DNA of 64,000 bases, taken from Nymphaea colorata (lineage: Eukaryota > Streptophyta > Magnoliopsida > Nymphaeales > Nymphaeaceae). Below are positions 22,890 to 34,976 of the stretch, piece after piece. Position 1 is the stretch's first letter. Each line of letters starts with the position of its first letter. Position numbers and translations under genes: made by a program. Location: assembly GCF_008831285.2 (NCBI RefSeq), contig NC_045140.1:27236131-27300130 (forward strand). The letters are read 5' to 3'. The notes below the pieces were generated by a model. It saw only the letters and a program-made list of their open reading frames with translations, searched no databases and was not told the DNA's origin.

Positions 22890-24740
22890 GTCTAGATTGT
22901 AATGAAACTCTCCAAATGTGACCACGTTAATAATGTGAATCAGTCAACTGATCATACTAAAATTTAAGTCTGATGAAAGAAAATGATAAATAATAATTAA
23001 ATACATGAATATAATGAAACGACATAAACATGTTACACATTCAATCAAAGAACTACGTGCGTGCATGTGATCTATGTAAAAGATGAAAATTAATAGAGAC
23101 AAATGGAACGTGACGAATGGGAGGATACTTACATGATATCCATGAGAGAGAGAGAGAGAAGAGCCCGAAAAATCAAAGAAGGAGAGAAATAGAAACATGT
23201 TTTTTTCTTCCTTTTTCTTCTCTTCTTCTTACTTCATTTATTCTTTCTAGACCAGGTCCAGACCTCTTGGAGTACCTTAGAACAACATTGGAACCATACA
23301 CAGAAAGGAGGAATAGAAGGTTGGAAAACCATCCTGCCCCCAAACCCTTTTTTATAAGTGTTTTGGCCAGATTTTAGTCAATTGAGCCAATTAATTTTCC
23401 TTTGAACGATGTGTTAGACAAATTTACGGTGCAGATTTGGCTGAAAATTTGATCATCAAAGGCACACTTTTTAATAGATGAGATTGACTTTTTGAATTAA
23501 TTCCAAGAAAATAGGAGTGGGGGCGGCACTCCTAGGGCTTGCTTTTAAAAAATATGAAAAACCTGGGGCAGACGGACGACTAAAATTGATCCACTTAAAG
23601 TTGGATTTGATGCTTGATGAGGATTGTGGTCCGAATTCTAACTGTGAATTTGGATTTTTTATTAGATCAGAGGCTTCGACCTGGTTTTGAATTGGGAAGA
23701 ATTATTTTGGATATCAGATTTGAGATCCAGATAGGAAACATTAAAGACTACAGAGCTAGATTGCGGATTTAGAGTTTAAATTCAAGAGCTCAGATCCATG
23801 CACATGACCTGGCCCAACATGCGTTTAGTGTGTTCATGCTCAGTGCTCGGAGGTTGATTTGGGCTTGCTCTGGGTCTGGGCTAGGTTGGATTTAGGTCCA
23901 GTATAGGCTTAAAGTTGATTGGGTTTAGCTTTAGCTAAATCTGAGCTGATTGATCCAAGCTGGGTTCAAGGTTGCTTTAGGGTCTGCGTGAGCCACATTG
24001 GCTTAGATTTGACATATGGAATATTAAGTTAGGTTTATATAGTTCCTAGCTTATGAAAATGATGCAAATTTTGTCAAAAGATGGTTTTGCCCCTGCACAA
24101 AAACCATGTTGTGCGAGCCAAGATAGTCCAAAGACCTTGAAGGATCTTAGGCAATACAAAGATATGTGCTCATGTGAAATTTCATAGAAAAAGGACTTGA
24201 TTTGCCCTTGAAAAATCAAAATTTTCGAAATGAACAAAGCTGGAAAACGAAAATATGGATGGCGAAATGGAAAACATTGGTTTTGGCCTTGTTCATGAGA
24301 AACAGCACACAGATAGTCTCTTCAAGTGACTTTGAATCCATTGGTGTGTTTAGATTCGAAATCTGAATCCTGGATTGATCAAAATTTAGCTCTAAAACCG
24401 CATATGCATAATGTCCAGATTTCGACAAGGCAGTTCACCCCACGAGAGTTGGGATTGAAGATGGACTTACATTGGAACCAAACTAAAGCAGATAATATTT
24501 TGTTGAGATGTTTATTATCATATTGGTGTGAAAATCACCAATTCAATTTTGGGATTGTGAGAATTTCAACTCAGATATTTGAGCAGCCACTGAAAGCTCT
24601 AGACATGCAAAAGAAATAAGTGGGAATGGAAAGTGAACTAGACACTGAAGAACATGTTGCTACTTCAACACAGGCAGACGAGTCCCGAATTGAGAGAACT
24701 TTACCTAAGACACTCAAAATGAAAGAAAAAGGATGGCTTT
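22890..24740 (+). repeat. large inverted repeat, left arm
   Basis: The sequence is the diverged reverse complement of 28380-30245. Landmarks seen in both arms include the block around TGTGACCACGTTAATAATGT, a (GA)n patch, the stretch with GACCTCTTGGAGTACCTTAG, and AATTAATTTTCCTTTGAA. Short open frames in both arms (for example PDLLEYLR and KPFFISVLARF) match each other because the arms are copies. I recognise no protein domain, so the parent is probably a non-autonomous or untranslated element. Confidence 0.85.
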
Positions 24741-25120
24741 GGTATTATGACAACTCTTTCGAGCTCAAATTAGGACGTGTTTAGTAAAAATTAACTTTGA
24801 ACGTACACTCTTGGTAATGAGAAAACCTTAACAGAAAGAGTTAGTGCTAAGAATTAGGCGAATCACTGAACTAGTGAAATCATTTCAGCTGAAATAGAGA
24901 AAAATGGAAGGATATTTGACTCCAGAAATTAAGGGTTTTACTCAAAATAATTTTCAGATGAAAATGAAGCTGGCAGGATCAGCCGACGATCTAGTGCGAA
25001 GAAATTATGGAAAAACAGCATAAATGAGCCATTTTGAGCTAACCAAAATGTGAGTTGGAAAATGAGCTGTGGAAGCTCTTAGTGATTTGTAACTATGAAA
25101 ATATGCATAATTGAAATGGT

Positions 25121-26060
25121 AAACCAGGTCGGGAACGGCCCAGCGGGCTCGGCCCGAAATCTGAAACCTGGGCCCGTGTCTGAACCGGCCCGAAATCTGA
25201 AACTCGGGTTCGGGCCCAACCCAGCTCGGACCAGTTATAATAAAATAATTTTTTAATTATAAAATAATTTTTTAAATATAAAATACTTTTTTAGTAATAA
25301 ATATATTATTAAAATAAAAAAAATTAAAAAACGTATTTTTTAATTCTTAACGGGTGGGATTTCTCAGCCTGAACCCAAGGCCCGCCATCGACCCCGCCCT
25401 AGGCCAGCCCTATTAACAAGTTATCCAGTCGCACCCATTCCATAGATGTAGTGTGGATGTCAGCTTCGAAAGGTTTTTTATTTTTTTTTAAAAAAAAGGA
25501 AATTACCAAAACAGGCACTGCCATTTTTGAGGGAGAGAATCAGGCGATTAAGTCTGGTTCGCCCGATTCTTCTCAGATTGGACCGATTCCCTAGAAAGTA
25601 GGGCGATCATTGGTGGCCCTTGAACGAGCTTACGAACCCAGTCAAAATATACCGATTCAATTTGAATCGGCTGACTCTGGTGGTTTAAACAACACTGAGG
25701 CCAAGGTCTGTTTAAAAAGCAGGCAAGCTCGGGGCCATGAAGAAATGCCAACTTAAACTACACATACTGCTGCCAGGCCGGCCTGGCCTGACCCTATTGG
25801 GCCTGGGCCCGATAGGTCGGTCCGGGTCAGCACGGCCTAGCCAGATCTGTTTAGCTCATTTATATTAAAAAAATATTTTTTTAATTTTTTTGTTTTAATA
25901 ATATATATTTATTATTAATAAACATATTTTATATTTAAAAAATATTTAATAATTAAAAATTATTTTTAAATTTTAAATGGACAAGACCCGAACCGAAACC
26001 CGAGCTATCGGGCCGGGCTCACCGGCCTGTCGGGCCGACCCGATGCCCACCCTTAATCCA
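25121..26060. repeat. GC-edge/AT-core repeat copies and third inverted block
   Basis: Two elements share one plan: GC-rich ends full of GGCCCG and CCCGAAC words around an AT-rich core of TTTTAATTATAAAATA-like words. One spans about 25130-25410 and the other about 25771-26054. The second ends GATGCCCACCCTTAA, like hAT-type terminal sequences. Between them, 25495-25745 is the reverse complement of 27800-28060 and also matches 55000-55220 (AACAGGCACTGCCATTTTT in one sense). No coding capacity was seen. Confidence 0.6.
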
Positions 26061-26212
26061 GCTATGTGTTTAAGGCCTAGGAATGTAATGAACACACCCA
26101 CATAAATTGACAGAGGCACACATGCACACCTTGATCATGTAGTTTTAATTTCTTTCTATTTTTCTTTTGATTAATTTCTTCCAAAAAGAAATAGTTTATA
26201 TTTCCATGTTAA

Positions 26213-26506
26213 TTTTAAATGGACCAGACCCGAACCGAGATCCGAGCTGAACCCGGGGCGAGCTCATCGGCCCGTTGGGCCGGCTCTTACCGGGCCGAGG
26301 CTGGGCTGGGCTGGGCTCACTCATCTATATAGAATAACTTGTAAGGGTGGACGTTGGCTTGCCCTGGAGATATATCCGGGGAATGTTATTCCGTTGCATA
26401 ATTTGTCCCGTCAAATAACTTGTAAAGATGGACGTGGGCTAGCTAGATGGGTCAAATGTTTTCTTGAATTAGAATATGTCATCGGGCGTACTACATACAG
26501 AAACAT
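26213..26506 (+). repeat. repeat edge and inverted PR-1 3'-flank fragments
   Basis: Positions 26213-26325 are another GC-rich repeat edge. From 26334 the sequence AATAACTTGTAAGGGTGGAC matches the PR-1 3' flank in PR-1 sense (the complement of 53655-53690), and a second piece at about 26413 repeats it (AATAACTTGTAAAGATGGAC). These are 3'-flank pieces in the plus orientation, opposite to the cluster. Confidence 0.6.
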
Positions 26507-26886
26507 ATCAGGGAACCTTTTAGCTTGGATGGCTTACTTTTCAAAAACGATATTCACGAAGGTGATCATGGAGCCGGTTCAAACTGTCCATGGTGCTCTA
26601 TAAATTTGGCAACCTCTCCAAGACCTCTACGTCTCTTTTTTTTTTCTTTTTATAAAAAAATGTTTTTAAATATAAAATATACTTATTAATAATAAATCAG
26701 GGAACCTTTTAGCTTGGATGGCTCCCTTTTCAAAAACGATATTCACGAAGGTGACCATGGAGCCGGTTCAAACTGTCCATGGTGCTCTATAAATTTGGCA
26801 ACCTCTCCAAGACCTCTACGTCTCTTTTTTTTTTCTTTTTATAAAAAAATGTTTTTAAATATAAAATATACTTATTAATAATAAAT
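26507..26886 (+). repeat. 189-bp tandem duplication carrying a PR-1 core promoter fragment
   Basis: Positions 26507-26695 and 26696-26886 are near-identical tandem copies. Each carries GGTGCTCTATAAATTTGGCA followed by ACCTCTCC, the TATA block of the PR-1 genes (compare the minus strand at 22554-22561), now on the plus strand. The TATA motifs are at 26598-26605 and 26787-26794. A GC-rich/AT-core repeat edge follows to 27053. No CAP coding sequence follows either TATA box. Confidence 0.75.
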
Positions 26887-27053
26887 CTATATTATTAAAA
26901 CAAAAAAATTAAAAATATATATATATATATTTTAAACTTGAACGAACGAAACCGGACTGCGTCGGGCTGACCGGGCCCGGCCCGCCCGGCCCAAACCCAA
27001 AAAATCCTAGCCTGAACCCGGACCCAACCGGGCAGACCCGACTCCCACCCTTA

Positions 27054-28133
27054 GTGGTGAGAGTAGGTGGATTGGGGGACATGAAATGAAATTGGGTAAG
27101 GACCGAAAGTGGTTAGAGGTATTTTTGTAATTTTCAATAAAATAATTGAAAATTTAGACTTTCTAACTTTTTCGTCATTTTTTTTATCCTTAAAAAAAAA
27201 AAGGTATACTTTAGAAAAAATTTTATGCATTGGGATGTGCACGTAACCGAGTGCACGCAACATATATCCATCCTAAAAAAAATGTGGGAGTTGGGATACT
27301 TCAGAAATCTTTAAAAAATAAATGGACTTTTGAACTTTTAATTTTCTCACAATCTTTAATGTCCGTACACGGAAAAGCTTCTTATTTTTATGATCAATGA
27401 TATTCTGGTCATTGAGAATTGTCTTTGTTGTCCAATTTAACTTAGTACCACAGCGAGATGTTAATTAGCTTAAGAATGTCGAGGGATACCATTCATCGGA
27501 AGCGCCAATGACGGCCTGAGATGTTTTCCAGTTTTCCGGCCTGGCCTTGGTAGAAATGTTGTCCTTGACTATGATAAAATTCCTTGACATCTAAATAAGA
27601 ACAACTGCCAATTTATTGATTTAACATGGAAATGTAAACTATTGATTTTCGGAAGAAATTAATCAAAAGGAAAATAGAAAGGTAAAACTACGTGATCAAA
27701 GGTGTGCATCTGCGTCTCAGTCAATTTATGTGGTTGTGTTCTTTACATTCCCAGATCTTAAACACAGGTGGATTATATGCGTATGTGCAGTTTAAGCTGA
27801 TATTCTCGTGGTTCATGGCCCGAGCTTGGCTGCTTTTTAAACAGACCTTGGCCTCAGTGATGTTTAAATCCGCCAGACTCAACCGATTCAATTTGAATCG
27901 GTATATCTTGATTGGGTTCTTAGGCTCGTTCAAGGTGCACCAATGATCGCCCTACTTTCTAGGGAATCGGTCAAATCTGGAAAGAATCGGGCGAATCAAA
28001 CTGAATCGCCTCATTTTTCTCCCTGAAAAATGGCAGTGCCTGTTTTGGTAATTTCTCGTTTTTTAAATTAAAAGACCTTTGGAAGCTGTATTAAGTGACA
28101 TTCACCCTTCATCTATGAAAGGGTAGTAAAACC
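27054..28133 (+). repeat. module shared with 54200-55290
   Basis: Collinear with 54200-55290 by shared blocks: GAAATTGGGTA, AATTTAGACTT, CCACAGCGAGATGTTAATTA, GAAGCGCCAATGACGG, AAACAGACCTTGGCCTCA against AAACAGACTTGGCCTCA, and the end GAAAGGGTAGTAAAACC. The two lie 27 kb apart and precede PR-1 units 4 and 5, so they mark the left part of the duplicated unit. No gene seen. Confidence 0.75.
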
Positions 28134-28379
28134 GGTCCGGCTGGATGACTTGTAAACCCACATCTCGGTTTGATTCCTGCGAGGCAGCGTCTTGATGGTA
28201 TTGAGAGTCTTGGCTCATGTTGAGGGTGGCCTGTCGCTGTAATGTGATGGGGTTTTTGCCTTTTTCTTTGTAGACACCTCAAATTTTTCATTACGAAAAT
28301 GATCATGTTATTCCTCATCATATCAAACCCATCCTTTTTCTTTGATTTTGAGTGTCTCAGGTGAAATTCTCTCAATTAG
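28134..28379 (+). mobile_element. possible SINE-like insertion
   Basis: The 54200-55290 copy passes straight from GTAGTAAAACC to CCTAATTTC. Here foreign sequence starts at that point. Its first 60 bp contain GGTTTGATTCCTG, close to a pol III B box (GGTTCGANNCC), with a weak A-box-like word (GCTGGATGAC) before it. No poly(A) tail or target duplication could be placed, so this is tentative. It may simply be the edge of the larger insertion that continues to about 32050. Confidence 0.3.
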
Positions 28380-30245
28380 GGACTAGGTAGCCTGTGCTAA
28401 AGTAGAAACATGTTCTTCAGTGTCTAAGCAGATTATCTTTAGCTCAGCTTAGATTCATTGGTCTGAAATCTAGTTCATTTTCATTCCCACTTATTTCTTT
28501 TGCATGTCAGTGACTGCTCAAATATCTGAGTTAAAATTCTCACAATCCAAAAATTGAATTGGCGATTTTTTCACATTAATATGATTAGAAACATCTCAAC
28601 AAAACATTACCAGCATCAGTTTGGATAAAGCACCTCCAATCATACAATTCATCACTCTTGTGGTGTGCACTACCTTGTCTAAATCTGAACATTATCACAT
28701 GCGGTTTCAGAGCTAAATTTTGATCAATCCAAGATTCCGACTTTGAATCTGAACACACCAATGGATTCAGCGTCACTCGAAGTGCCTATCAGTGCATCTG
28801 TTTCTCATGAACAAGGCCAAACCCAATGTTTTTCCATTTTGCCCTCCATATTTTCGTTTTATAGCTTCACCAATTTCAAAAATTTTGATTTTTCAAAGGC
28901 AAATCAAATCATTTTTCTATGAAATTTCACATGAGCACATATCTTTGTATTGCCTAAGATCCCACATGGCCTTATGTGTACCCAGACTCGCAAAACATGG
29001 TTTTTTCGTAGGGGCAGAACCATCTTTTGACGAAATCTACATCATTTTCATAAGCAGGGAACCACATAAACCTAACTTAAATATTTCATATGTCAGATCT
29101 GAGCCAATATAGGTCACGCAGACCCTAAACCAACCTTGAACCCAGCTTAGAATCAATCAGGTCAAACATACCTATACCTAAACCTAAACCTAATCAACTT
29201 TAGACCGATACTGGACATAAATCCAACCTAGCCCAGACCCAGAGCAAGCCCAAAGCAACCTCCTAGCACTAAGCATGAACTCACTAAACCCATGCTGGAC
29301 CCAAGTCATCTGCATGGATCTCAGATCTTGAATTTAAACTCTAAATCGGCAATCTAGATCGGTAATCTTTGACGTTTTACATCTGGATCTCAAATCTGAT
29401 ATCCAAAATAATTCTTCCCAATCCAAAACCAGATCTAAACCTCTGATCCAATAAAAAAAACTAAAAACACACTTAGAATTCAGACCACAATCCTGATCAA
29501 GCATCAAACCCATCTTGAACCGGATCAATTTTAGTCATCCTTCTCAGGGCTGCCCAAGGATTTTCAGTATCTTTTAAAAGAAAACCCTAAAAGTGCCGCC
29601 CCCACTCCTATTTTCTTGGAATTAATTCAAAAAGTCAATCTCATCTAGTAAAAATTGCACCTTTGATCAATTTTTCTGCCAAAACTGCACCGTAAATCTG
29701 TCTAACACATCGTCAACCCATGTTTTCATTTTCAAAGGAAAATTAATTGGCTCAATTGACTAAAATCTGGCCAAAACACTTATAAAAAAAGGTTTGGGGG
29801 AAGGGTGGTTTTCCAAACTTCTATTCCTCCCTTTTGTGTATGGTTCCAATGTTTTTCTAAGGTACTCCAAGAGGTCTGGACGTGGTCTAGCAAGAATAAA
29901 TGAAGGAAGAAGAAGAGGAGAAGAGAAGAAGAGAAGAAAAAGGCATGTCTCTCTTTCTCTCCTTCTTTGATTTTTCATGCATTTCTCCATCTCTCTCCTG
30001 GACATCATGTAAGTATCCTCCTATTCTTCACGTTCCATTTGTCTCCATTATTTTTCATCTTTTACATAGATTACATGCACGTAGTTCTTTGATTTAATGT
30101 GTAACATGTTTATTTTGTTTCATTCTATTCATGTATTTAGTCATTATTTTATCGTTTTCTTTCTTCATTTTAAATTTAGTGTGATCAGTTGACTGATTCA
30201 CATTATTAACGTGGTCACATTTTGGGAGTTTCATTAAATCTAGTT
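28380..30245 (-). repeat. large inverted repeat, right arm
   Basis: Reverse complement of 22890-24740 (see there). It lies inside the roughly 3.9-kb segment (28134 to about 32050) that interrupts the unit relative to the 55290 copy, so it probably arrived as part of that insertion. Confidence 0.85.
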
Positions 30246-32399
30246 TAAGAGATGTTAAATTTTAAGTTAAATGAAAATCGGGCTTGTTGTCATAGGCCAG
30301 ATTTTTTGCCTAACTTTAAATGATTGTATCTATCAAACCAGAAACCTTTTTCCTAATCAGACTAAAAACATGGTTTTTTGTATGTGTCTAGTTTGTGTCT
30401 GCCAATTTTTATCTATTTTTGTTATGATTTGACCTCTTTGTCATGTCAACATTAAAACTTGGTTTTTCGGTCTTAGGTTTTGATAAAACTAAGTCCTAAC
30501 ATTTTTGTGCATTAATTAGCTAAGTTTTCTCACTCCATAAAGCCAAATGAAGTTTGTAAAATCGAGAAGTTTGTTGTATGTGTTCGGTTCCTTGGCCTAA
30601 AATTTCATGCAATTTATGCTCATTTGAGCCCTCAATTAAATGCTACAACTTTTTTGCATAACATTGTACAAAACAGAATTTCTGCTTGCCCTTACATGTG
30701 TATAATTTTATGTGTAGTTACCGTTTTTTAGTGTTTTTAAGTCCCTTAGTTTTGTTTCATATAGTGAGTTTACACTCAAATTTTCAACCAAAACCAAGTT
30801 TTCTACCCCTTATACATAGGATCATAAAATGTAGTTCTTGAACAATTTATTGTTGTAGATTTCTAATAACTTTGCCACTTTTTCATTTTAATGCCTGAAA
30901 TTCTTTTTCAAATGTGTAAGTTTAGTAGATTCTTTGATATGTAAAGAACCTGTCCATCAAATTTCAGATCAAGATGAGCTTTGTAACCCTACTTTACATC
31001 TCTTTGAACTTCACGTAGAAACTGTTATGCAAAATTTTTGTTTTTAAGTTATTGTACCAACTTGATAGATGCTCTGATTTATAGAGAGTCTACAAATAAT
31101 TCTGATGATTTTGAGTTATGTAGATTCCCTGATGTATAAAAAGTCTACAAATAAAATTTCACATTAATCACCATGCAAATTTGACATGTTTTCCACATTG
31201 GCAACATTCATGGTTTGAGTCATTCTTCGTTTTTCATCTTTCAACTTTCCTGCATAAAAATGTTTAATAGTCTATTTTTTATTTTATATCTTTTGTGCCA
31301 TGAGAGCTTTTTCAAAAATTTCAAATGTCGCTGAAAGCTTGATATATAAAGAGTAAGTATACTAACTTTTTTATCATTGAACATCATTACATTAAGTTTT
31401 GCACACCTGAAACATGAGTTTCTTAGTTTGTCAACAAGTTATTTGTGTAAAAAATTTGTTGATCATAACCTTTTCATCTGAATCTATAAAGTTAAATTGC
31501 TTTCCTGTTATATAGTGAATCTACAATCCAAATTTCCCATCAATACAAGTAGCAGTAAAACTATTTTATGTATTGTTTCAGTAGCAAATCTTTTTTCTGC
31601 ACCAATTTCATTGTTTAATATCTTCTTGTAGAAAAGATATGTTTAGATTTATCACTTGAAACTAATCATTTGTAATGAGAAGAATCATTATCCAGAGTTT
31701 TGTGAAAATTGGATGGCATGTGCTTATCTTTTAGGACCAATCAAATCAGTAGCAAAAAATAAGTTGCAGCTTTTTTAAGACTTAGCTACATTTCCTTTTT
31801 CCGCCTAGTTAGGGATTTTCCACTTGATTTTTTTTTAAACTTAAAAATTTTTATTTTTTTCATCATAAAATTTCTAATTGATGTGGTTAATCATGTGAAT
31901 CATCAATTTAAGGTTTTCGAATATATTTATTTGGTTAATTTTATTCATGTATTATTAAGTCTGTATTATTTCAAAATACTGCATTTTGACTTTAGCATAT
32001 GAAATTAGGGTTTTGAATGAGCTTGTGGCAAAAGACTCTTCTCATTAAACTTGATTTATCAAGTGAAAGCCCTAATTTCAATTTGAATACTATATAATTT
32101 CGAAATATCATACGATTCATGCATTTATATATGTTTTGCTTTATTTTATTTTCATTAATTTGCTTAATTGTGTTTATTTATGTAGTTTGCTATTGTAATG
32201 CATTCATTCACTTCAAATTGCACATGTCTGGGTTTCATTTTAATCATGTTGAGATCATCAGCTATATAATTGCGGCAATATCTCATTCATATGCTTAGCT
32301 TCAATTGATTATATGAAAATACAGTTTTCAAAAACATAATTTTCGAATGAACCTTTTCAAATTGGCCTCTTTCAAACTTATTTTTCTAAAAACCTAGAT
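30246..32399. other. no gene; T-rich DNA
   Basis: Strongly T-rich plus strand with no long open frame and no recognised domain. Composition resembles plant intron or untranslated repeat DNA. Homology to the 55290 unit resumes at about 32060 with AGCCCTAATTTCAATTTGAA. Confidence 0.5.
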
Positions 32400-33480
32400 T
32401 CGCTGATGATTGAAACTTAATTCTTGGTATTAAACCTAGCTATATCAGAGTCTTCTCACAATATCTTAACCAACGCTTGATATTTGAAATTATGTACCTA
32501 TTTTTGTACCCTAGTCACGTTAGAACTATATCATAGTCAGATTAAAGCTCAACCTTAGCCAAGTTAAACTCAAACCCTACTTAGACTTAGCCTAAAGCCT
32601 AGCAAGTTTAACCCAAATCTCAATAAGGTAGGACTTGTGGATCTTAAAGGAACTGAATCCAGATCTCAATGAATTGGATTTAAATATTGAATTTAAGATC
32701 AAATACAAGATTGGATTTGGATTTGACAAATTTGAATATGATTTGGATCGGAAGAATTGGATTATTGAACTTAGACCTTATGAAGACTTGATCCTAGAAT
32801 AGGATTTCATATCAACAGTTTTGGATTTGGATTTCAAGTTACTCAGATCCAGATTTCTAACCTTTATCCAAAACCCTAAATCCTCAAACTTTGACATTGG
32901 ATCATGAAATTCCATTTCGGATTTGGATCATGGACTTTGAATCAAGAATCATTGTGAATTGAATCAACTCCCAAATAAGATTTGAACCTAAGACCCTATT
33001 AGGATGATCCTAAGTCTAAATGCCATATCTAGATCAATTATTGAATGTTTGCATCATCTTTATTCGATGACCTTGAATTTGAACTTTGAATTAAAGTTTT
33101 CCTAGGTCTACGACCCAAACTTAGATACCAGATCTTAATTATGCATTGAATCTATTTTGCATGCATCTATACTAGACCTAGAAATTAACCCTTGCATGGA
33201 TCTATGATGACATGGATCATGAACTATGTTACTAAATTTAAGAATTTCCTAGTTCATGCTTTCTGATCTCTCATGATCCACTTAGTTTTCAAAAACTTTC
33301 AATTTTTAAAATCAAGGTTCCCGTTTTTGTCATTTAGGTTTGACAACAATCATATCTTGGGACCTTAAACACTTAATATGGCTTTTGATCTTATTACTCG
33401 TGTTAAAACAACAGGAATGTTCAGATTCATACCGATGAGTTGAGTCCTCGCAATAAGAATACGAAGGCAAATTAATATTT
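32400..33480 (+). repeat. GGATTTGGAT-rich module, copy 1
   Basis: The module runs from AATTCTTGGTATTAAACCTA to a block with CAGATTCATACCGATGAGT. Copies lie at 43530-44460 and 60380-61440, always just left of a PR-1 unit. Many overlapping GGATTTGGAT and TTGAATTT words give it a simple-sequence feel. No coding frame is conserved across the three copies. Confidence 0.82.
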
Positions 33481-33512
33481 GATAGTTTTTTGTTCATCCT
33501 ACATGAACAATC

Positions 33513-34976
33513 ATGACATGCAAGATTACTAAATTTTGCAATGTATCACCCTCTTACCCTCCTATCTGCCTTCCACCTTTCTCTTTTTGTTCACTGAAGC
33601 AACAGCAGCATGCCGGCGTAACATACACAATAGTGGCACAATCGGTCGCCGCTGCTCATCCTCTTGCGACAAAAAAGTTTCATGGTATCCTTTTCTATTA
33701 GTCTTTTTTTGGGTTTTCGATTTTCAAAAGGTGTCCTTCCTTCGAATTCTTTTGGTGGCAATGGACTTTCTCCCTCTGGTCACCTATGTCACCAGAGTAC
33801 AGGGTGCGGGTGCCGGAGCGGTACATCTTAAAAAATTGAGGTGCAGAGAGGGTATTTTATTATTATTATTATTATATTTAATTTATTATATATATAATAG
33901 AATAAGCATGTATATATTATTATTATAATTTAGTTATTAATGTATATAACATACTTGAATAATTGTATTGTACAGGAAAATATCATAACATATATTATAT
34001 AAGTAATTTAGTAATATGACATTTTAATTGAGCTCGGGTGTGAGCCGGAGTAGCACCCATATCCGGTGCGCACCCGATTCGATGCGACTCAAGTGCAACA
34101 GTAAAATAGAAGACTCCGATGACTTCGCTCGTCACCCATTTCTTTGCCGGAACGTCCTTTCCAATCAATCAAGTGAATGTGAGAGCATTCACCAACATCT
34201 TATTAATTGAAGAATATAAATTTGGAAAGTATCCGTCCGTTCATCATCGATTTATTGTATTTAGTTATGTTTTCTAATTCTTAGTCCCAAATTAGTAACC
34301 GCTGTTTGCTTTGTCCATTTCTGCTTTTGCTTTATTTGTTAGTATTTCTTTTTTGTTATGTTTTGATATTTTTTCAATTTTATCTATTTTTAAATTGTAA
34401 ATATATTTTAATCAATATGATTTTTCGATTTGATTCACCTAAATCATTTGGCTTTTCAAATCGATTGAAAAACCCTTCTTGGTAACAATGCTTGGCACGC
34501 GCTATCAAGCCTCATTGTAAACTGCAGATGGAGACATAACCAAATCCGTTGTGCCATTTGCTCCCTACCTTATCAAAATGGCCTTCCATGAACGTACAAA
34601 ACTAAAAAAATGTTAAAACAAGTCGCAGTCATCCATTTCATACCATCTACGTTTCTAACACCAGAAACAAGTAATGAATAGTGTACGTGAAGGGCAGTAG
34701 CGAAAAAACGTCCAGTATCATCAAATTCCATGAAAATTAAAGGCAGTTTGGCACGAGTGGCAAATTGACACCGCCTTGAACACTGGGGAGGGTAGATTCA
34801 TGTGCACATGGCATTGAAAATTTATTTATTTATTTATTTATTTATTTAAACTACTGTATGCAGTATGCATCCAGTCTTACATTTTATTATAGGTAGACGA
34901 GCTGCTGCTCTGATTATTAAAACTCAAAGTAAACTAAGGCTAAGCCAAATGTTAATTTGGCACGCCCCATATATAT
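33513..34976 (-). repeat. PR-1 copy 4 unit, 3' flank with an inserted MITE
   Basis: Collinear with 55510-56440, 61500-62383 and, in part, 44480-45220. Landmarks are CCTATCTGCCT, AGCAGCATGCCGGCGTAACA (absent in 55510), TTCTTTTGGTGGCA, CGTCCTTTCCAATCA, GGCACGAGTGGCAAATTGA, a (TTTA)n run at 34816-34848, and AATAAA on the minus strand at 34883-34888, about 90 bp past the PR-1 stop codon. A (TTA)n run lies at 33858-33880. No gene is called in this segment. Confidence 0.8.
33802..34075. mobile_element. short inverted-repeat (MITE-like) insertion
   Basis: The related copies at 44710 and 55640 pass directly from the GGCAGGGGACGCTCTCCCTC block to GTCACCCATTTC. Here about 330 bp intervene. The insertion is bounded by GGGTGCGGGTGCCGGA on the left and TCCGGTGCGCACCC on the right, which are imperfect inverted repeats around an AT-rich core. 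The extra few tens of bases outside these ends mean the exact boundaries are uncertain. Confidence 0.6.

Noticed and set aside
26342-27053. A MITE bounded by TAAGGGTGG and CCACCCTTA
   Set aside because: The left 'terminus' is part of the PR-1 3'-flank sequence (AATAACTTGT(A/G)AGGGTGGAC), which occurs in other units without an element, so the pairing is coincidental. Only the right end looks like a real element edge.
28134-28200. A tRNA gene, suggested by GGTTTGATTCCTG
   Set aside because: No cloverleaf could be drawn: acceptor and anticodon stems are missing. At most it is a tRNA-derived SINE head.
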